A program made the translations under genes and the position numbers. The notes under the pieces were generated by a model. It searched no databases. It was given only the letters and a program-made list of their open reading frames with translations, and had not been told where the DNA came from. From AP-15 sp035570595 (lineage in GTDB: Bacteria; Pseudomonadota; Alphaproteobacteria; ATCC43930; CGMCC-115725), in NCBI GenBank assembly GCA_035570595.1, contig DATMLF010000058.1, forward strand, positions 1 to 25,612: a stretch of DNA of 25,612 nucleotides, written 5' to 3'. The stretch's first letter is position 1, and every line of letters begins with the position of its first letter. Shown one piece after another: positions 1 through 13,458 of this stretch.

Positions 1-2265
<2,265 letters not shown>

Positions 2266-2449
2266 GACACACTCCGACGAGCTGGCCGCGGCGCCCCTGA
2301 CGGCAGCATCCGCGATCCCTCACGCGCCTATATGGCGTCATCGAAGGGCCGAGCAACCCCACCGCTGGACGACGCAGCAATTGAAACAATGACCACAGCA
2401 TAAAGGGGACCATAGCATTAATGGCGACGGCGAAGCCATCTCAGCTCTG

Positions 2450-2521
2450 CTACCACCACGAGCCGTACCAGCCCCAGTAAGGTCCGGCAAAGATGATCAC
2501 CAGACAAAAGACGATAAACAG
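2450..2521 (-). CDS. Possible hydrophobic micro-protein, 23 residues, CTG start
   Basis: On the minus strand a strong GGAGGA is followed, six bases later, by CTG and an open frame of 23 codons ending in TAG. The peptide is one hydrophobic helix, LFIVFCLVIIF, followed by an aromatic/Gly tail, AGPYWGWYGSWW. Very short membrane peptides with aromatic/Gly tails are common in Alphaproteobacteria and are often missed. Against it: the start is the rare CTG, no ATG or GTG exists in frame, and a stop lies just upstream, so it may be a decayed gene. I do not recognise a family and infer no function. Confidence 0.3.
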   Translation of the reverse strand: MFIVFCLVIIFAGPYWGWYGSWW

Positions 2522-2601
2522 GAAATTTCCTCCTGGTGGGTCATATTAAGAATAATAGTACGATTGCCGATATCGATAATAACCAAAGCACTTAAGAGCA
2601 T

Positions 2602-2637
2602 TCAGATGATTACGGTCCAGATCACGAACCGCCACAT
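2602..2637 (-). CDS. Possible 11-residue hydrophobic micro-ORF
   Basis: ATG at 2637 is preceded by GGAG at good spacing and encodes MWRFVIWTVII before TGA. The next minus-strand frame (2601-2497, 34 residues, MLLSALVIID...) starts with an ATG directly after this stop. The peptide resembles the first half of a single-pass membrane micro-protein, so this could be a leader, a truncated gene, or chance. The main support is the good ribosome-binding site. Confidence 0.2.
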   Translation of the reverse strand: MWRFVIWTVII

Positions 2638-2833
2638 GGTGTTTACTCCATAGGTGCTTTGCCAAGAAAGAAACACAGCCGGCGGAGATTGGTTCACGTT
2701 GTCATAGAGGTTGAGGTGGTGCGCCAGTTTGCGCCGGTGGCGAGCAGGCTGGCGTCACGAGAGGGTGTGCATCAGGCGACCAGCGGCACCCGGAACCCAC
2801 TGGTCGATGAGGATTGACAAGTCGCCAAATTAA

Positions 2834-2848
2834 GAACAAAAAGGCAAC
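2834..2848 (+). promoter_or_regulatory. LexA-like SOS box overlapping the imuA ribosome-binding site
   Basis: The bases directly before the imuA ATG read GAAC, seven bases, CAAC. The alphaproteobacterial LexA operator is GAAC-N7-GAAC (or GTTC-N7-GTTC on the other strand), so this is a match with one mismatch in the second half-site. It covers the AAGG ribosome-binding site. imuA-imuB-dnaE2 operons are classic LexA targets, which raises the prior. No second box was found upstream. The position so close to the start codon is unusual, so this is a candidate only. Confidence 0.4.
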
Positions 2849-3706
2849 ATGATTGGGCCTTCCTCAAAGATGCCTCGCGACCCATTGTCGGTGCTGCCGA
2901 TGCTGCGCGATCAGGTTCGGCGGCTCGAGCGCCCGGCGGCGACAGCGCATGGCGTGCTTCCCTTCGGTGCCGCCGCGATCGATCGGGCTTTGCCGGGCGG
3001 CGGGCTGGCGCGCGGCGCCTTGCACGAAGTTCTCGGGGCAGGCGGAGACGGGGAGGACGGCGCGCTCGCCGCCGCCTTTGTAGCCGGCATCCTCGCTCGG
3101 CTTGTGACCGCGGTGGACGGCATCGTGCTGTGGTGTCTTGCCCGGCCGGACCTTCACGGGGCAGGCCTTGCCGCCTGCGGGCTCGATCCGGCGCGGCTGG
3201 TGCTGGTGCGAACCGCGCGCGACAGCGAGCTTCTGTGGGCAATGGAGGAAGGGTTGCGCACATCGGGTGTTGCCGCGGTGGTCGGCGAAGTCGGTGCCTT
3301 CCCGGCGGTCGCGAGCCGTCGATTGCAACTCGCCGCGGAGCGCTCCGGCGTCACCGCTTTTGTATTGCGGCGCTGGTGCAATGGCGGGCAGGCGGCCCGC
3401 GAACGCAATCTGCCCAACGCCGCTGCGACGCGCTGGCAAATTGCCGCATTGCCGTCGCGCCCCGTCACCCGCTTTCGCGAGGGCGGCGATAGCCGCGCAG
3501 GGTCGGGGATCGGGCATCCATGCTGGCGGGTCGAGCTGTTGCGCTGCCGCGGGGGCGAGCCGGCAGGCTGGGACGTGGAGGTCAGGGAAGGAAAAATGGT
3601 CGATGCGACAGATATTGTATCTCTGGCTGAAGCACTGGCCGATCGACCGATGGCGCCGGGCGGCGGCGATACATCCCCGCCGGAAGCAATCCGCCGCGTC
3701 GGCTGA
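2849..3706 (+). CDS. imuA: ImuA, mutasome accessory protein
   Basis: First gene of the SOS-inducible mutasome; ImuA is a RecA/SulA-like accessory protein needed with ImuB for DnaE2-dependent translesion synthesis. The 285-residue product has the family layout: an N-terminal LRDQVRRLE segment, FGAAAIDRALPGGGL followed by GALHEVLG, then a RecA-like core, and near the end WRVELLRCRGG...W, a conserved ImuA C-terminal element, followed by AEALADRP. The ATG at 2849 has AAGG five bases upstream; the ATG at 2870 (MPRDPL) is an alternative. Its last 104 bases overlap imuB in another frame, and both frames there encode family-typical sequence. Naming is secure from sequence plus the operon. Confidence 0.9.
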   Translation: MIGPSSKMPRDPLSVLPMLRDQVRRLERPAATAHGVLPFGAAAIDRALPGGGLARGALHEVLGAGGDGEDGALAAAFVAGILARLVTAVDGIVLWCLARPDLHGAGLAACGLDPARLVLVRTARDSELLWAMEEGLRTSGVAAVVGEVGAFPAVASRRLQLAAERSGVTAFVLRRWCNGGQAARERNLPNAAATRWQIAALPSRPVTRFREGGDSRAGSGIGHPCWRVELLRCRGGEPAGWDVEVREGKMVDATDIVSLAEALADRPMAPGGGDTSPPEAIRRVG

Positions 3707-5343
3707 GGAGTCGCCCTTTGCTACGGTCGTCGACAGCGCCGGGCGGCGCCTGCTTGATGCGGTCAACCCGGCAGCGGCGTCCGCCGGTCTCGCCCCGGGA
3801 ATGCCGTTGGCCGATGCGCTGTCCTTTCTGCCCGGTCTCGCGACCGTCGCGGCCGAGCCTGCAAAGGACGCCGCGGCCTTGCTGCGGTTGGCGGAATGGT
3901 GCGATCGCTATAGTCCGTGGACAGCCCCCGACGGGATCGACGGGATAAAAATCGAGGTTACCGGCTGCGCCCATCTTTGGGGCGGGGAGGATGCCCTGGC
4001 GGCTGATCTGATCGCCCGGCTCGACCGCCAGGGCGTCACCGGTCGCGTTGCCGTCGCCGACACACTCGGCGCCGCCTGGGCATTCGCTCGCTTTTCGCAA
4101 ACCGGCGAGCGCCCGGTCGTTGTATGGCCGGGAAAAACCCGCGCCGGTCTCGCCCCGCTGCCGGTTGAGGCATTGCGTCTCGACCCGGCGACGGCGCAAG
4201 GGTTGCGGCGGGTCGGGTTGAAGCGGGTCGGCGATCTTTATGCGATGCCGCGCGACGCGGTGACGCGCCGCTTTGGTGAAGCGGCGGCGCGGCGTCTCGA
4301 CCAGGCATATGGCGATCTGCCGGAGCCGCTGTCGCCATTGGCCGAAACCCCGGCCCGGCGGATAAGGCTGAGCTTTGCCGAGCCGATCGCCGACCCCGCC
4401 GATCTGGCGCTCGCCACCGGGCGGCTCGCCGAGGATCTTGTCGCGCGCTTGGTGCTGGAGGGGCTCGGGGCGCGGCGGCTCGTGCTCGCCTTTCACCGGG
4501 TTGACGGCCGAGTCGAGCGCATTGTGCTCGGCACCGCACGGCCGAGCCGCGACCCGAACCACCTCGCCGCCCTGTTCAAGGGGCGGCTCGACACCGTCGA
4601 TCCAGGCCTCGGGGTCGAGGACATGATCCTCGCCGCCTTCGCAGTCGAGCCCTTGGGTCCCGAGCAAATCGGCTTTGCCGGTGCTTCTATTAACCCTCAC
4701 CCTCACCCCTTCCATTCCCTCCCCCGCGAGCGGCGCAGGGTTGGGGAGGGGGCGAAGGAGGGCACGTCAGGAAACGTCGCGGCGCTCCTCGACCGGCTCG
4801 GCAACCGGTTGGGGCTCGCCGCGCTGTTGCGGCTCGAGGCCCGCGAGAGCCACATCCCGGAGCGCGCCTCTGTGCGGGTACCGGCGGCGTTACCCTCACC
4901 CCCTTTGCTGCGCTCAGGACCCTCTCGCGCACTGCGGGAGAGGGGGGTGCAAGCCCCCACCGTAACCCTCCCCGACCAGCGGGGGAGGGAAGGGGAGGCG
5001 GCTGGGTGGGTGAGGGGGCAGTGGGGCGGAGAGAGGCTGATTGGGAGAGACGGCGGCAAACCGCCCCGGCCGGTCCGGCTGTTCGAGCCGCCGGAGCCGG
5101 TCGAGGCGGCGTGGCTTTTGCCCGACGACCCACCCTTTCGTTTTACCTGGCGGCGCCGCGCATATCGGGTGAGACGCGCCGACGGACCGGAGCGGATCGC
5201 CGAGGAATGGTGGCAGCCCGATGAATCAGGCGTGGTTGATGCGATCCGTGATTATTACCGGGTCGAGGACGAAGAGGGCCGGCGCTTGTGGCTGTTCCGG
5301 GCGGGGCTGCCCGGCGGCGGCCATCCGCTGTGCTGGTATGTCC

Positions 5344-5360
<17 letters not shown>
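3603..5360 (+). CDS. imuB: ImuB, catalytically inactive Y-family polymerase homologue
   Basis: ImuB is a Y-family DNA polymerase relative without polymerase activity; it links ImuA and DnaE2 to the sliding clamp. The start chosen is ATG 3603 (MRQILYLWLKHWPIDRWRR), the conserved ImuB N-terminus; the frame stays open farther upstream but only inside imuA. The catalytic acidic motifs of DinB-type enzymes are absent: the N-terminal motif is replaced by LYLWLKHWPIDRW and the second reads VTGCAHLWGG, as in other ImuB proteins. A helix-hairpin-helix-like stretch (LRRVGLKRVGDLY) follows, and RPVRLFEPPEPVEA lies near residue 490. At 585 residues it is longer than usual (about 480-520); the excess is two in-frame palindromic blocks at about residues 364-390 and 430-480. 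It overlaps imuA by 104 bases and dnaE2 by 17. Confidence 0.93.
4693..4766 (+). repeat. In-frame palindromic element 1 in imuB (CCCTCACC type)
   Basis: Starts with repeated CCCTCACC units and forms a nested hairpin: CCTTC (4708-4712) pairs with GAAGG (4754-4758), and inside it CCCTCCCC (4717-4724) pairs with GGGGAGGG (4743-4750). It is translated without a stop as roughly PHPHPFHSLPRERRR then VGEGAKEG, low-complexity sequence unlike the surrounding ImuB. Confidence 0.8.
4891..5020 (+). repeat. In-frame palindromic element 2 in imuB (compound)
   Basis: An outer inverted pair, CCCTCACCC (4893-4901) and GGGTGAGGG (5008-5016), encloses two inner hairpins: CCCTCTC/GAGAGGG around 4920-4944 and CCCTCCCC/GGGGAGGG around 4966-4989. 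The block is open in the imuB frame and adds about 45-50 Arg/Gly/Pro-rich residues. It looks like two or more copies of one element type inserted together. Confidence 0.8.
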
Positions 5361-9055
<3,695 letters not shown>

Positions 9056-9081
<26 letters not shown>

Positions 9082-9568
9082 TCGACGGCTCTTCAGCAAC
9101 AGCGGCGCCCGTCGCGGCGCGGGCAACGCCAGCGCGGGCGAGCGCGTCGGCGCGCTCGTTTTCGGGGTGGCCGGCATGGCCGCGCACCCAGATCCATTCG
9201 ACCTGGTGGGGCTGCGCGGCGGCCTCGACCCGCTGCCACAAATCGACGTTCTTGACGGGTTTTTTGTCCGCCGTGCGCCAGGCGCGCGCCTTCCAGCCGT
9301 GGATCCACTTGGTGATGCCGTCGCGCAAATACTGGCTGTCGCTGTAGAGCCTCACCCGGCACGGCCGCTTCAACGCTTCGAGCCCGGCGATCGCCGCGGT
9401 CAATTCCATGCGGTTGTTGGTGGTCGCGGGATCGGCCCCGCTCAATTCCTTCTCGACCCCGCGATAGCGCAGGATCGCACCCCAGCCGCCCGGGCCCGGA
9501 TTGCCGCTGCAGGCGCCGTCTGTGAAGATCTCGACCTCGCCCAGGTCGGGGCTGCCGGGTTCAGACAT
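9056..9568 (-). CDS. rnhA: Ribonuclease HI
   Basis: Cleaves the RNA strand of RNA-DNA hybrids (R-loops, primer remnants) in the cytoplasm. With the start at ATG 9568 (MSEPGSPDLG) the product has 170 residues. The active-site set is complete: D17 in FTDGACSGNPGPGG, E55 in NNRMELTAAI, D77 in LYSDSQYL, H131 in RGHAGHPENERAD, and D141. This ATG overlaps the thrB stop by eight bases (ATGTCTGA), indicating coupling; a start 21 bases upstream is possible but less likely. The C-terminal 15-20 residues are variable, and the last 26 bases overlap the 3' end of the convergent dnaE2. Confidence 0.96.
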
Positions 9569-10526
9569 CGAGGCCGTAATCGTGCACACCAGCCACCGTG
9601 CGGTGAAAGCGCAGTCGGCGCAGAAACTCGAGCGGGTCCTTGGGCCGCACCAGGGCTCCCGCCGGCCGGTTCAGCCAATCGAACAGCCGGGTCAGCAAAA
9701 ACCGCAACGCGCTGCCTCGGGCAAGCAGCGGCAGTGCCGCAACCTCCTCTGCCGACAGGGGCCGCGCCTGGCGGTAATTGTCGAGCAACAGCCGCGCCTT
9801 GGTCACATTGAGGCTGCCGTCGGCCTCGAAACACCAGGCGTTGAGGCACACCGCCAAATCGTAGGCAAGAAAATCCGTGCAGGCGAAATAAAAATCGATC
9901 AGCCCGGACACCTCGCGATCGCGAAAAAACACGTTGTCGGGAAATAAGTCGGCATGGATGACGCCCGACGGCAGCTCGCATGGCCAAGCCGCTTCGAGGA
10001 AATGCAGTTCGTGGTCGAGTTCTTCGGCGAGGCCGGGTTGAACCTCGCCCGCGCGCCCGGCGCAGGCTTCAAACAGGCGCCGCCAGCCGCCGACCGACAG
10101 GTTGTTGGCGCGCCTCATCGCGAACGAAGCGCCGCCGCTGTGCAGCATCGCGAGCGCCCGGCCGACGCCGGCGCAGTGAAACGGCTGGATGCGGCGCGGC
10201 CACATGCCGGCGAGAAACGTCACCATCGCCGCGGGGCGGCCGCACAGCTCGCGCAACGCAACACCGTCGCGGCCGTGCAGCGGCGTCGGACAGGCGACGC
10301 CGTTGCGCGCCAGATGCTCCATCAGCGCGATAAAGAACGGCAGGTCCTGCCGTGCCACCCGTTTTTCGTAGAGCGTCAGGATGAAATTGCCGCGTTCGGT
10401 CGTGAGCAGGAAATTCGAGTTTTCGACGCCTTCGGCGATCCCCTTGCACGCCAAAACCTCGCCGATGTCGTAGAGCGCGACAAATGCCCGGAGATCGTCA
10501 TCTGCGACATCGGTGTAGACGGCCAT
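9561..10526 (-). CDS. thrB: Homoserine kinase, APH-fold type (HSK-II)
   Basis: Phosphorylates L-homoserine to O-phosphohomoserine in threonine biosynthesis. It belongs to the aminoglycoside-phosphotransferase-like type used by Alphaproteobacteria and Pseudomonas, not the GHMP type. The 321-residue product starts MAVYTDVADDDLRAF and carries GIAEGVENSNFLL near the N-terminus. The catalytic loop is HADLFPDNVFF (H191, D193, N198), with the metal-binding Asp in LIDFYFA (D211). Length and end (HRTVAGVHDYGLDV) fit the family. A GTG at 10550 would add eight residues but has no supporting site. It is co-transcribed with rnhA, a common alphaproteobacterial pairing; ispH, often just upstream, is not here. 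Confidence 0.94.
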   Translation of the reverse strand: MAVYTDVADDDLRAFVALYDIGEVLACKGIAEGVENSNFLLTTERGNFILTLYEKRVARQDLPFFIALMEHLARNGVACPTPLHGRDGVALRELCGRPAAMVTFLAGMWPRRIQPFHCAGVGRALAMLHSGGASFAMRRANNLSVGGWRRLFEACAGRAGEVQPGLAEELDHELHFLEAAWPCELPSGVIHADLFPDNVFFRDREVSGLIDFYFACTDFLAYDLAVCLNAWCFEADGSLNVTKARLLLDNYRQARPLSAEEVAALPLLARGSALRFLLTRLFDWLNRPAGALVRPKDPLEFLRRLRFHRTVAGVHDYGLDV

Positions 10527-10651
10527 CGGCGGGTGCGGCGCTCCTGTCACTGAGGCGGGCTTGTCTGCCGCGCGAGGGTCGCATACATTCGCGGCGCCGC
10601 AGAACCGCCGTCGGAGCGCGCGGGGCCGGCACGGAGGGGTGGGGGACGAAT

Positions 10652-10894
10652 ATGGCCGACGAACCGATCCCAGCGCAAAAAGAGCCCTACGGCATCAATG
10701 TCGAAGCGGGCAAGAGGTATTTCTGGTGCGCTTGCGGTCGCAGCGGCAACCAGCCGTTTTGCGACGGCTCGCATCAGGGGACCGGGCTCGCACCCGTCCC
10801 GTTCACCGCCGAGGCGACCGAAGAGGTCTGGCTGTGCGGCTGCAAGCAGACCGCCGGCAAACCGTTCTGCGACGGCACGCATAACGGCCTGTGA
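10652..10894 (+). CDS. Twin CDGSH-type iron-sulfur protein
   Basis: An 80-residue protein made of two CDGSH motifs, CACGRSGNQPFCDGSH and CGCKQTAGKPFCDGTH, each fitting C-x-C-x2-[ST]-x3-P-x-C-D-G-[ST]-H with all three Cys and the His present. Each should bind one [2Fe-2S] cluster, as in the mitoNEET/Miner superfamily; electron or cluster transfer is the usual proposal, and the partner is unknown here. ATG 10652 is preceded by a G-rich stretch (GGGGGA) at suitable spacing. It is divergent from thrB (125 bases apart), and its stop overlaps the GTG of the next gene. Confidence 0.92.
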   Translation: MADEPIPAQKEPYGINVEAGKRYFWCACGRSGNQPFCDGSHQGTGLAPVPFTAEATEEVWLCGCKQTAGKPFCDGTHNGL

Positions 10895-11427
10895 TCCGGG
10901 CGCCGCTCGCGCGGGGCGCCGCGCTCCTCGGCCTCCTCGCATTAGCTGGCTGCGGCTTGTTTTCGTCCTCGTCCTCGGCGCCGCCGCAGACCTGCCCGAG
11001 TGCGGTGATCTTGCGGCCGCTCGCCAACACCGCGGTGTTCGGTGCCGGGACCGAGGCGCGCCCCGACAACGTCGCGTTTTACGGGTTGCTGAGCGAGGTC
11101 GACCGCAAATGCGACTACGCCGGCGATGCGGTGCGGATCTCGCTCGACGTGATCGTCGTCGGGCAGCGCGGCCCGGCCGCTAAGAGCGACGTCGTCGATT
11201 TAACCTATTTCGTGGCGGTGACAGGGCCCAACCAGACGATCATCAGCAAAAAGCCTTTCACCGTGCGCATCGCATTTGACCCCAACGAGCTCCGCTCGGG
11301 CGTCACCGACCATATCGACGAGACTATCCCGCTTGCCGGCAACAAGGGCACCGATCTCAGCCTACTGCTGGGCTTTCAGCAATCGCCCGAGGTGGTCGAC
11401 TTTTACAAGCATTTCCGGGGCCGCTAA
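10891..11427 (+). CDS. Hypothetical outer-membrane-type lipoprotein
   Basis: A 178-residue protein with a GTG start inside GTGA, overlapping the stop of the CDGSH gene by four bases, so the two are almost certainly co-translated. The N-terminus is a lipoprotein signal: positive MIRAPLARG, a hydrophobic run, then lipobox LAGC near residues 18-21, followed by a Ser-rich linker. The mature part contains CPSAVILRPLANTAVF, DRKCDYAGDAVRISLDVIVVGQRGP and an end FRGR; the two later Cys (CPS, KCD) could pair. Conserved proteins of this look are common in Alphaproteobacteria but I know no assigned function. The link to an iron-sulfur protein is contextual only. Confidence 0.85.
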   Translation: MIRAPLARGAALLGLLALAGCGLFSSSSSAPPQTCPSAVILRPLANTAVFGAGTEARPDNVAFYGLLSEVDRKCDYAGDAVRISLDVIVVGQRGPAAKSDVVDLTYFVAVTGPNQTIISKKPFTVRIAFDPNELRSGVTDHIDETIPLAGNKGTDLSLLLGFQQSPEVVDFYKHFRGR

Positions 11428-11486
11428 AAAGGATCCATCGGACTGTTGGGCGCTGGCGCTGCCGCGGCCGCGCTGGTGTTACCCGA

Positions 11487-12387
11487 TCAGCCGGGCGCGC
11501 AGATGTCGGGCCACCCAAGCGGTGTGACGACGGCTTCCTCGCCCGGGTGCAACAGAACCGTCGTCATCGCCGAAAAAGCGAGCCGTGCGGCAGTCGAGCC
11601 CGAGCTTCCCGGCGCCTAAGTGTCGCTGTCGGCCGAGGTGCTGCCGCAGATCAAGGGGTTCGAGCGGGTCTCGACGACGGTCGTCAACGCCTATGTCGGA
11701 CCCGCGTTGGCACGCTATCTGGTGCTGCTCGACCGGCGCCTTGCCGAGGCGGGCTATGGCGGTCCTATCCTGGTCATGAAGTCGCATGGCGGGGTGTCGC
11801 CAGTCGGCGAAGCCGGGCGGCTGGCGGCGGGCGCGGTGCTGTCGGGGCCGGCCGGCGGCGTTGCCGGGAGCGCCCATGCTGCCAGTATTGTCACGCACGG
11901 CAATCTGATCCCGTTCGATCCGCTCGCGTTTGAGCGCGGCGAGCGCGGCGCGGAGCGAGTCGGGGTCGAGCGGCATTTCGACCCGGCCGTCGGTGCGTAT
12001 GCGTTCGCGCACCCCCGAGCCGCAATTTGCGCGGCACCAGCTGCTCCGGCGGCGGCATCCGCAAATTGTAGCGGTCGTCCTTCAGCCCCTCGCGCCTCTC
12101 GATCACATCGCGATGGCCAGCGGTGGTCAGCAGGCCGACGCGGGCACCCTTGCGCTCCAACAGGGCGTTGGTGGCGACCGTCGTGCCGTGGCCGATGCGC
12201 TCGGTTTCAGTCAGCAGCACTGAACGGTCTCGGCCGGTCGCGCGCGCGAGCCGCTCGAGCCCGTCGAGCACCCCGATCGACGGGTCGTCGGGCGTGTAGG
12301 CACCTTTTCCAGCACCGTGCGGCCGGCGTCGTCGACCGCGACAAGATCGGTGAAGGTCCCGCCGACATCGATGCCGACCCGATACAT
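11487..12387 (-). pseudogene. hyuA-like hydantoinase/oxoprolinase A, rearranged remnant
   Basis: The intact family hydrolyses hydantoins or 5-oxoproline using ATP. The remnant starts five bases after the aldo/keto reductase stop with MYRVGIDVGGTFTDLVAVDD, the ATP-binding start of the family. The frame then shifts near 12300 (continuing ...TPDDPSIGVLDGLERLARATGRD, ERIGHGTTVATNALLERKGARVGL) and again near 12010 (RERIRTDGRVEMPLDPDSLRAALAALKRERIE). At about 11918 homology stops abruptly and an internal piece lies on the opposite strand. A possible C-terminal tail, TTVLLHPGEEAVVTPLGWPDI, is back on the minus strand at 11567-11487. About half of the usual ~680 residues is missing. Nothing functional should be made. 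Confidence 0.85.
11571..11920 (+). pseudogene. Inverted internal fragment of the hyuA-like gene
   Basis: On the plus strand this encodes ELPGA-stop-VSLSAEVLPQIK, then FERVSTTVVNAYVGPALARYL, GGPILVMKSHGGVSP, AGAVLSGPAGGVAGS and GNLIPFD. This is the middle of a hyuA/oxoprolinase A protein, but in the opposite direction to the N-terminal part beside it. The fragment carries its own in-frame TAA (11617-11619), where intact relatives have an aromatic residue. It ends at GNLIPFD exactly where the minus-strand N-terminal part ends, so 11910-11922 is an inversion breakpoint. The left limit is approximate. Confidence 0.85.
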
Positions 12388-12392
12388 CGGTG

Positions 12393-13409
12393 CTACCGGT
12401 ATTCGCCACCGCAATCGCCGATGACCCGCATTAAGTCGCGAGACTTGCCGAGAACGGCGTCGATTGCGCCGCGGTCGTCCGAGTCGAGTCCGATATCGAA
12501 GACGCGGGCGTTGTCGGCGATATGCTGGGCAATGCCGAGCCGTGCGCCAACGATGACTCCCGCCACCCCCGGCTGATCGAGGACATAGCGCACGCCAACA
12601 TTGGCGATGCTCGCCTGATGCTTGTCGGCGATCGGCTTGAGCACCGTCAGCAATTCCTGAAACACCTCCCAGCCGCCCCAGGCGTCTACCATGTTCTTGT
12701 ATTTCTGCAATGATGCGGTGCCGAGCTCGCTGCGCTGCGGCTCCGCACGGCCGAGGTATTTTTCCGACAACAACCCGCCGAGCACCGTGCCGTAGGCCAG
12801 CAATCTGATCCCGTGCGCGTTGCAGAACGTCGCCATCCGCTGCGCCGGGCGGCGGTCGACGAGCGAGTACTGCACCTGGTTCGAGACGATGCGAATTCCG
12901 TGCTCAGCGATGACACGCAGATGTTCGGTGTCGAAATTGGTCAGCGCCACATGGCGGATTTTTCCTTCGTCGCGCAAATCGGCGAGGTGCTTCAGCGCGT
13001 CGAGGTAGGCGGGATCGTCATAATCCCACCAGTGGAATTGCAACAGGTCGAGACGATCGACGCCCATTCGCGACAGCGACACGCCGACCGCCTGCTCGAC
13101 GATAGCCCGTGTCATCCGGCCGGGATGCGGCACCCATTTTGTAAACGCCTGGATCTCGCCGAGGCGCGCTTCGCCATTGCGGGCGGCGAAACGGCGGCGG
13201 AACTCGCCGATCAAATCCTCGGCCGGCCCGTAGTGGTCGGCGAGATCCCAGGTCGTAAAGCCCGCATCGTGATACAGGAACATCTCGTCGACCGCGCGCC
13301 CGCGGTCGATCTGACCATGCGCACCCGACACCTGCCACATCCCGTTCAGGATACGGCAGATCGACAGGTCGGGCGCGAGTTGAAATCGGCTTGCCGCGGG
13401 TAGCGTCAT
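12393..13409 (-). CDS. Aldo/keto reductase
   Basis: NAD(P)H-dependent oxidoreductase of the AKR superfamily; 338 residues from ATG 13409 (MTLPAASRFQ), with GGAG about eight bases upstream. The catalytic tetrad is present: D55 in TTWDLADHYG, Y60, K91 in FTKW and H126 in LLQFHWWDY. Later motifs are KIRHVALTNFD, SNQVQYSLVDRRP and GVIVGARL. The frame stays open upstream into the next gene, but that part has no homology. Substrate cannot be read from the sequence. It lies between a GFA-family gene (49-base gap) and the hyuA-like remnant (5-base gap), so it was probably the middle gene of a three-gene operon. Confidence 0.92.
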   Translation of the reverse strand: MTLPAASRFQLAPDLSICRILNGMWQVSGAHGQIDRGRAVDEMFLYHDAGFTTWDLADHYGPAEDLIGEFRRRFAARNGEARLGEIQAFTKWVPHPGRMTRAIVEQAVGVSLSRMGVDRLDLLQFHWWDYDDPAYLDALKHLADLRDEGKIRHVALTNFDTEHLRVIAEHGIRIVSNQVQYSLVDRRPAQRMATFCNAHGIRLLAYGTVLGGLLSEKYLGRAEPQRSELGTASLQKYKNMVDAWGGWEVFQELLTVLKPIADKHQASIANVGVRYVLDQPGVAGVIVGARLGIAQHIADNARVFDIGLDSDDRGAIDAVLGKSRDLMRVIGDCGGEYR

Positions 13410-13458
13410 CTCTTGTCTCCGAGGGACCGCCGGGCTCCACCGGGCGTGGCTGGGTTCA

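Larger units (their letters stand above)
2266..2848. other. Intergenic region between divergent clpB and imuA
   Basis: This 583-base gap should hold the divergent promoters of clpB and the imuA operon. Its centre (about 2500-2660) is visibly richer in A+T than the flanking genes. No large reading frame on either strand resembles a protein. Three very short minus-strand frames with ribosome-binding-like sequence are present (2450-2521, 2497-2601, 2602-2637); the two better ones are listed separately. Confidence 0.6.

Noticed and set aside
3138..3602. Upstream extension of the imuB frame
   Set aside because: The added sequence is Arg-rich and unlike ImuB; the conserved ImuB N-terminus starts at 3603, and the upstream DNA is coding for ImuA in another frame.
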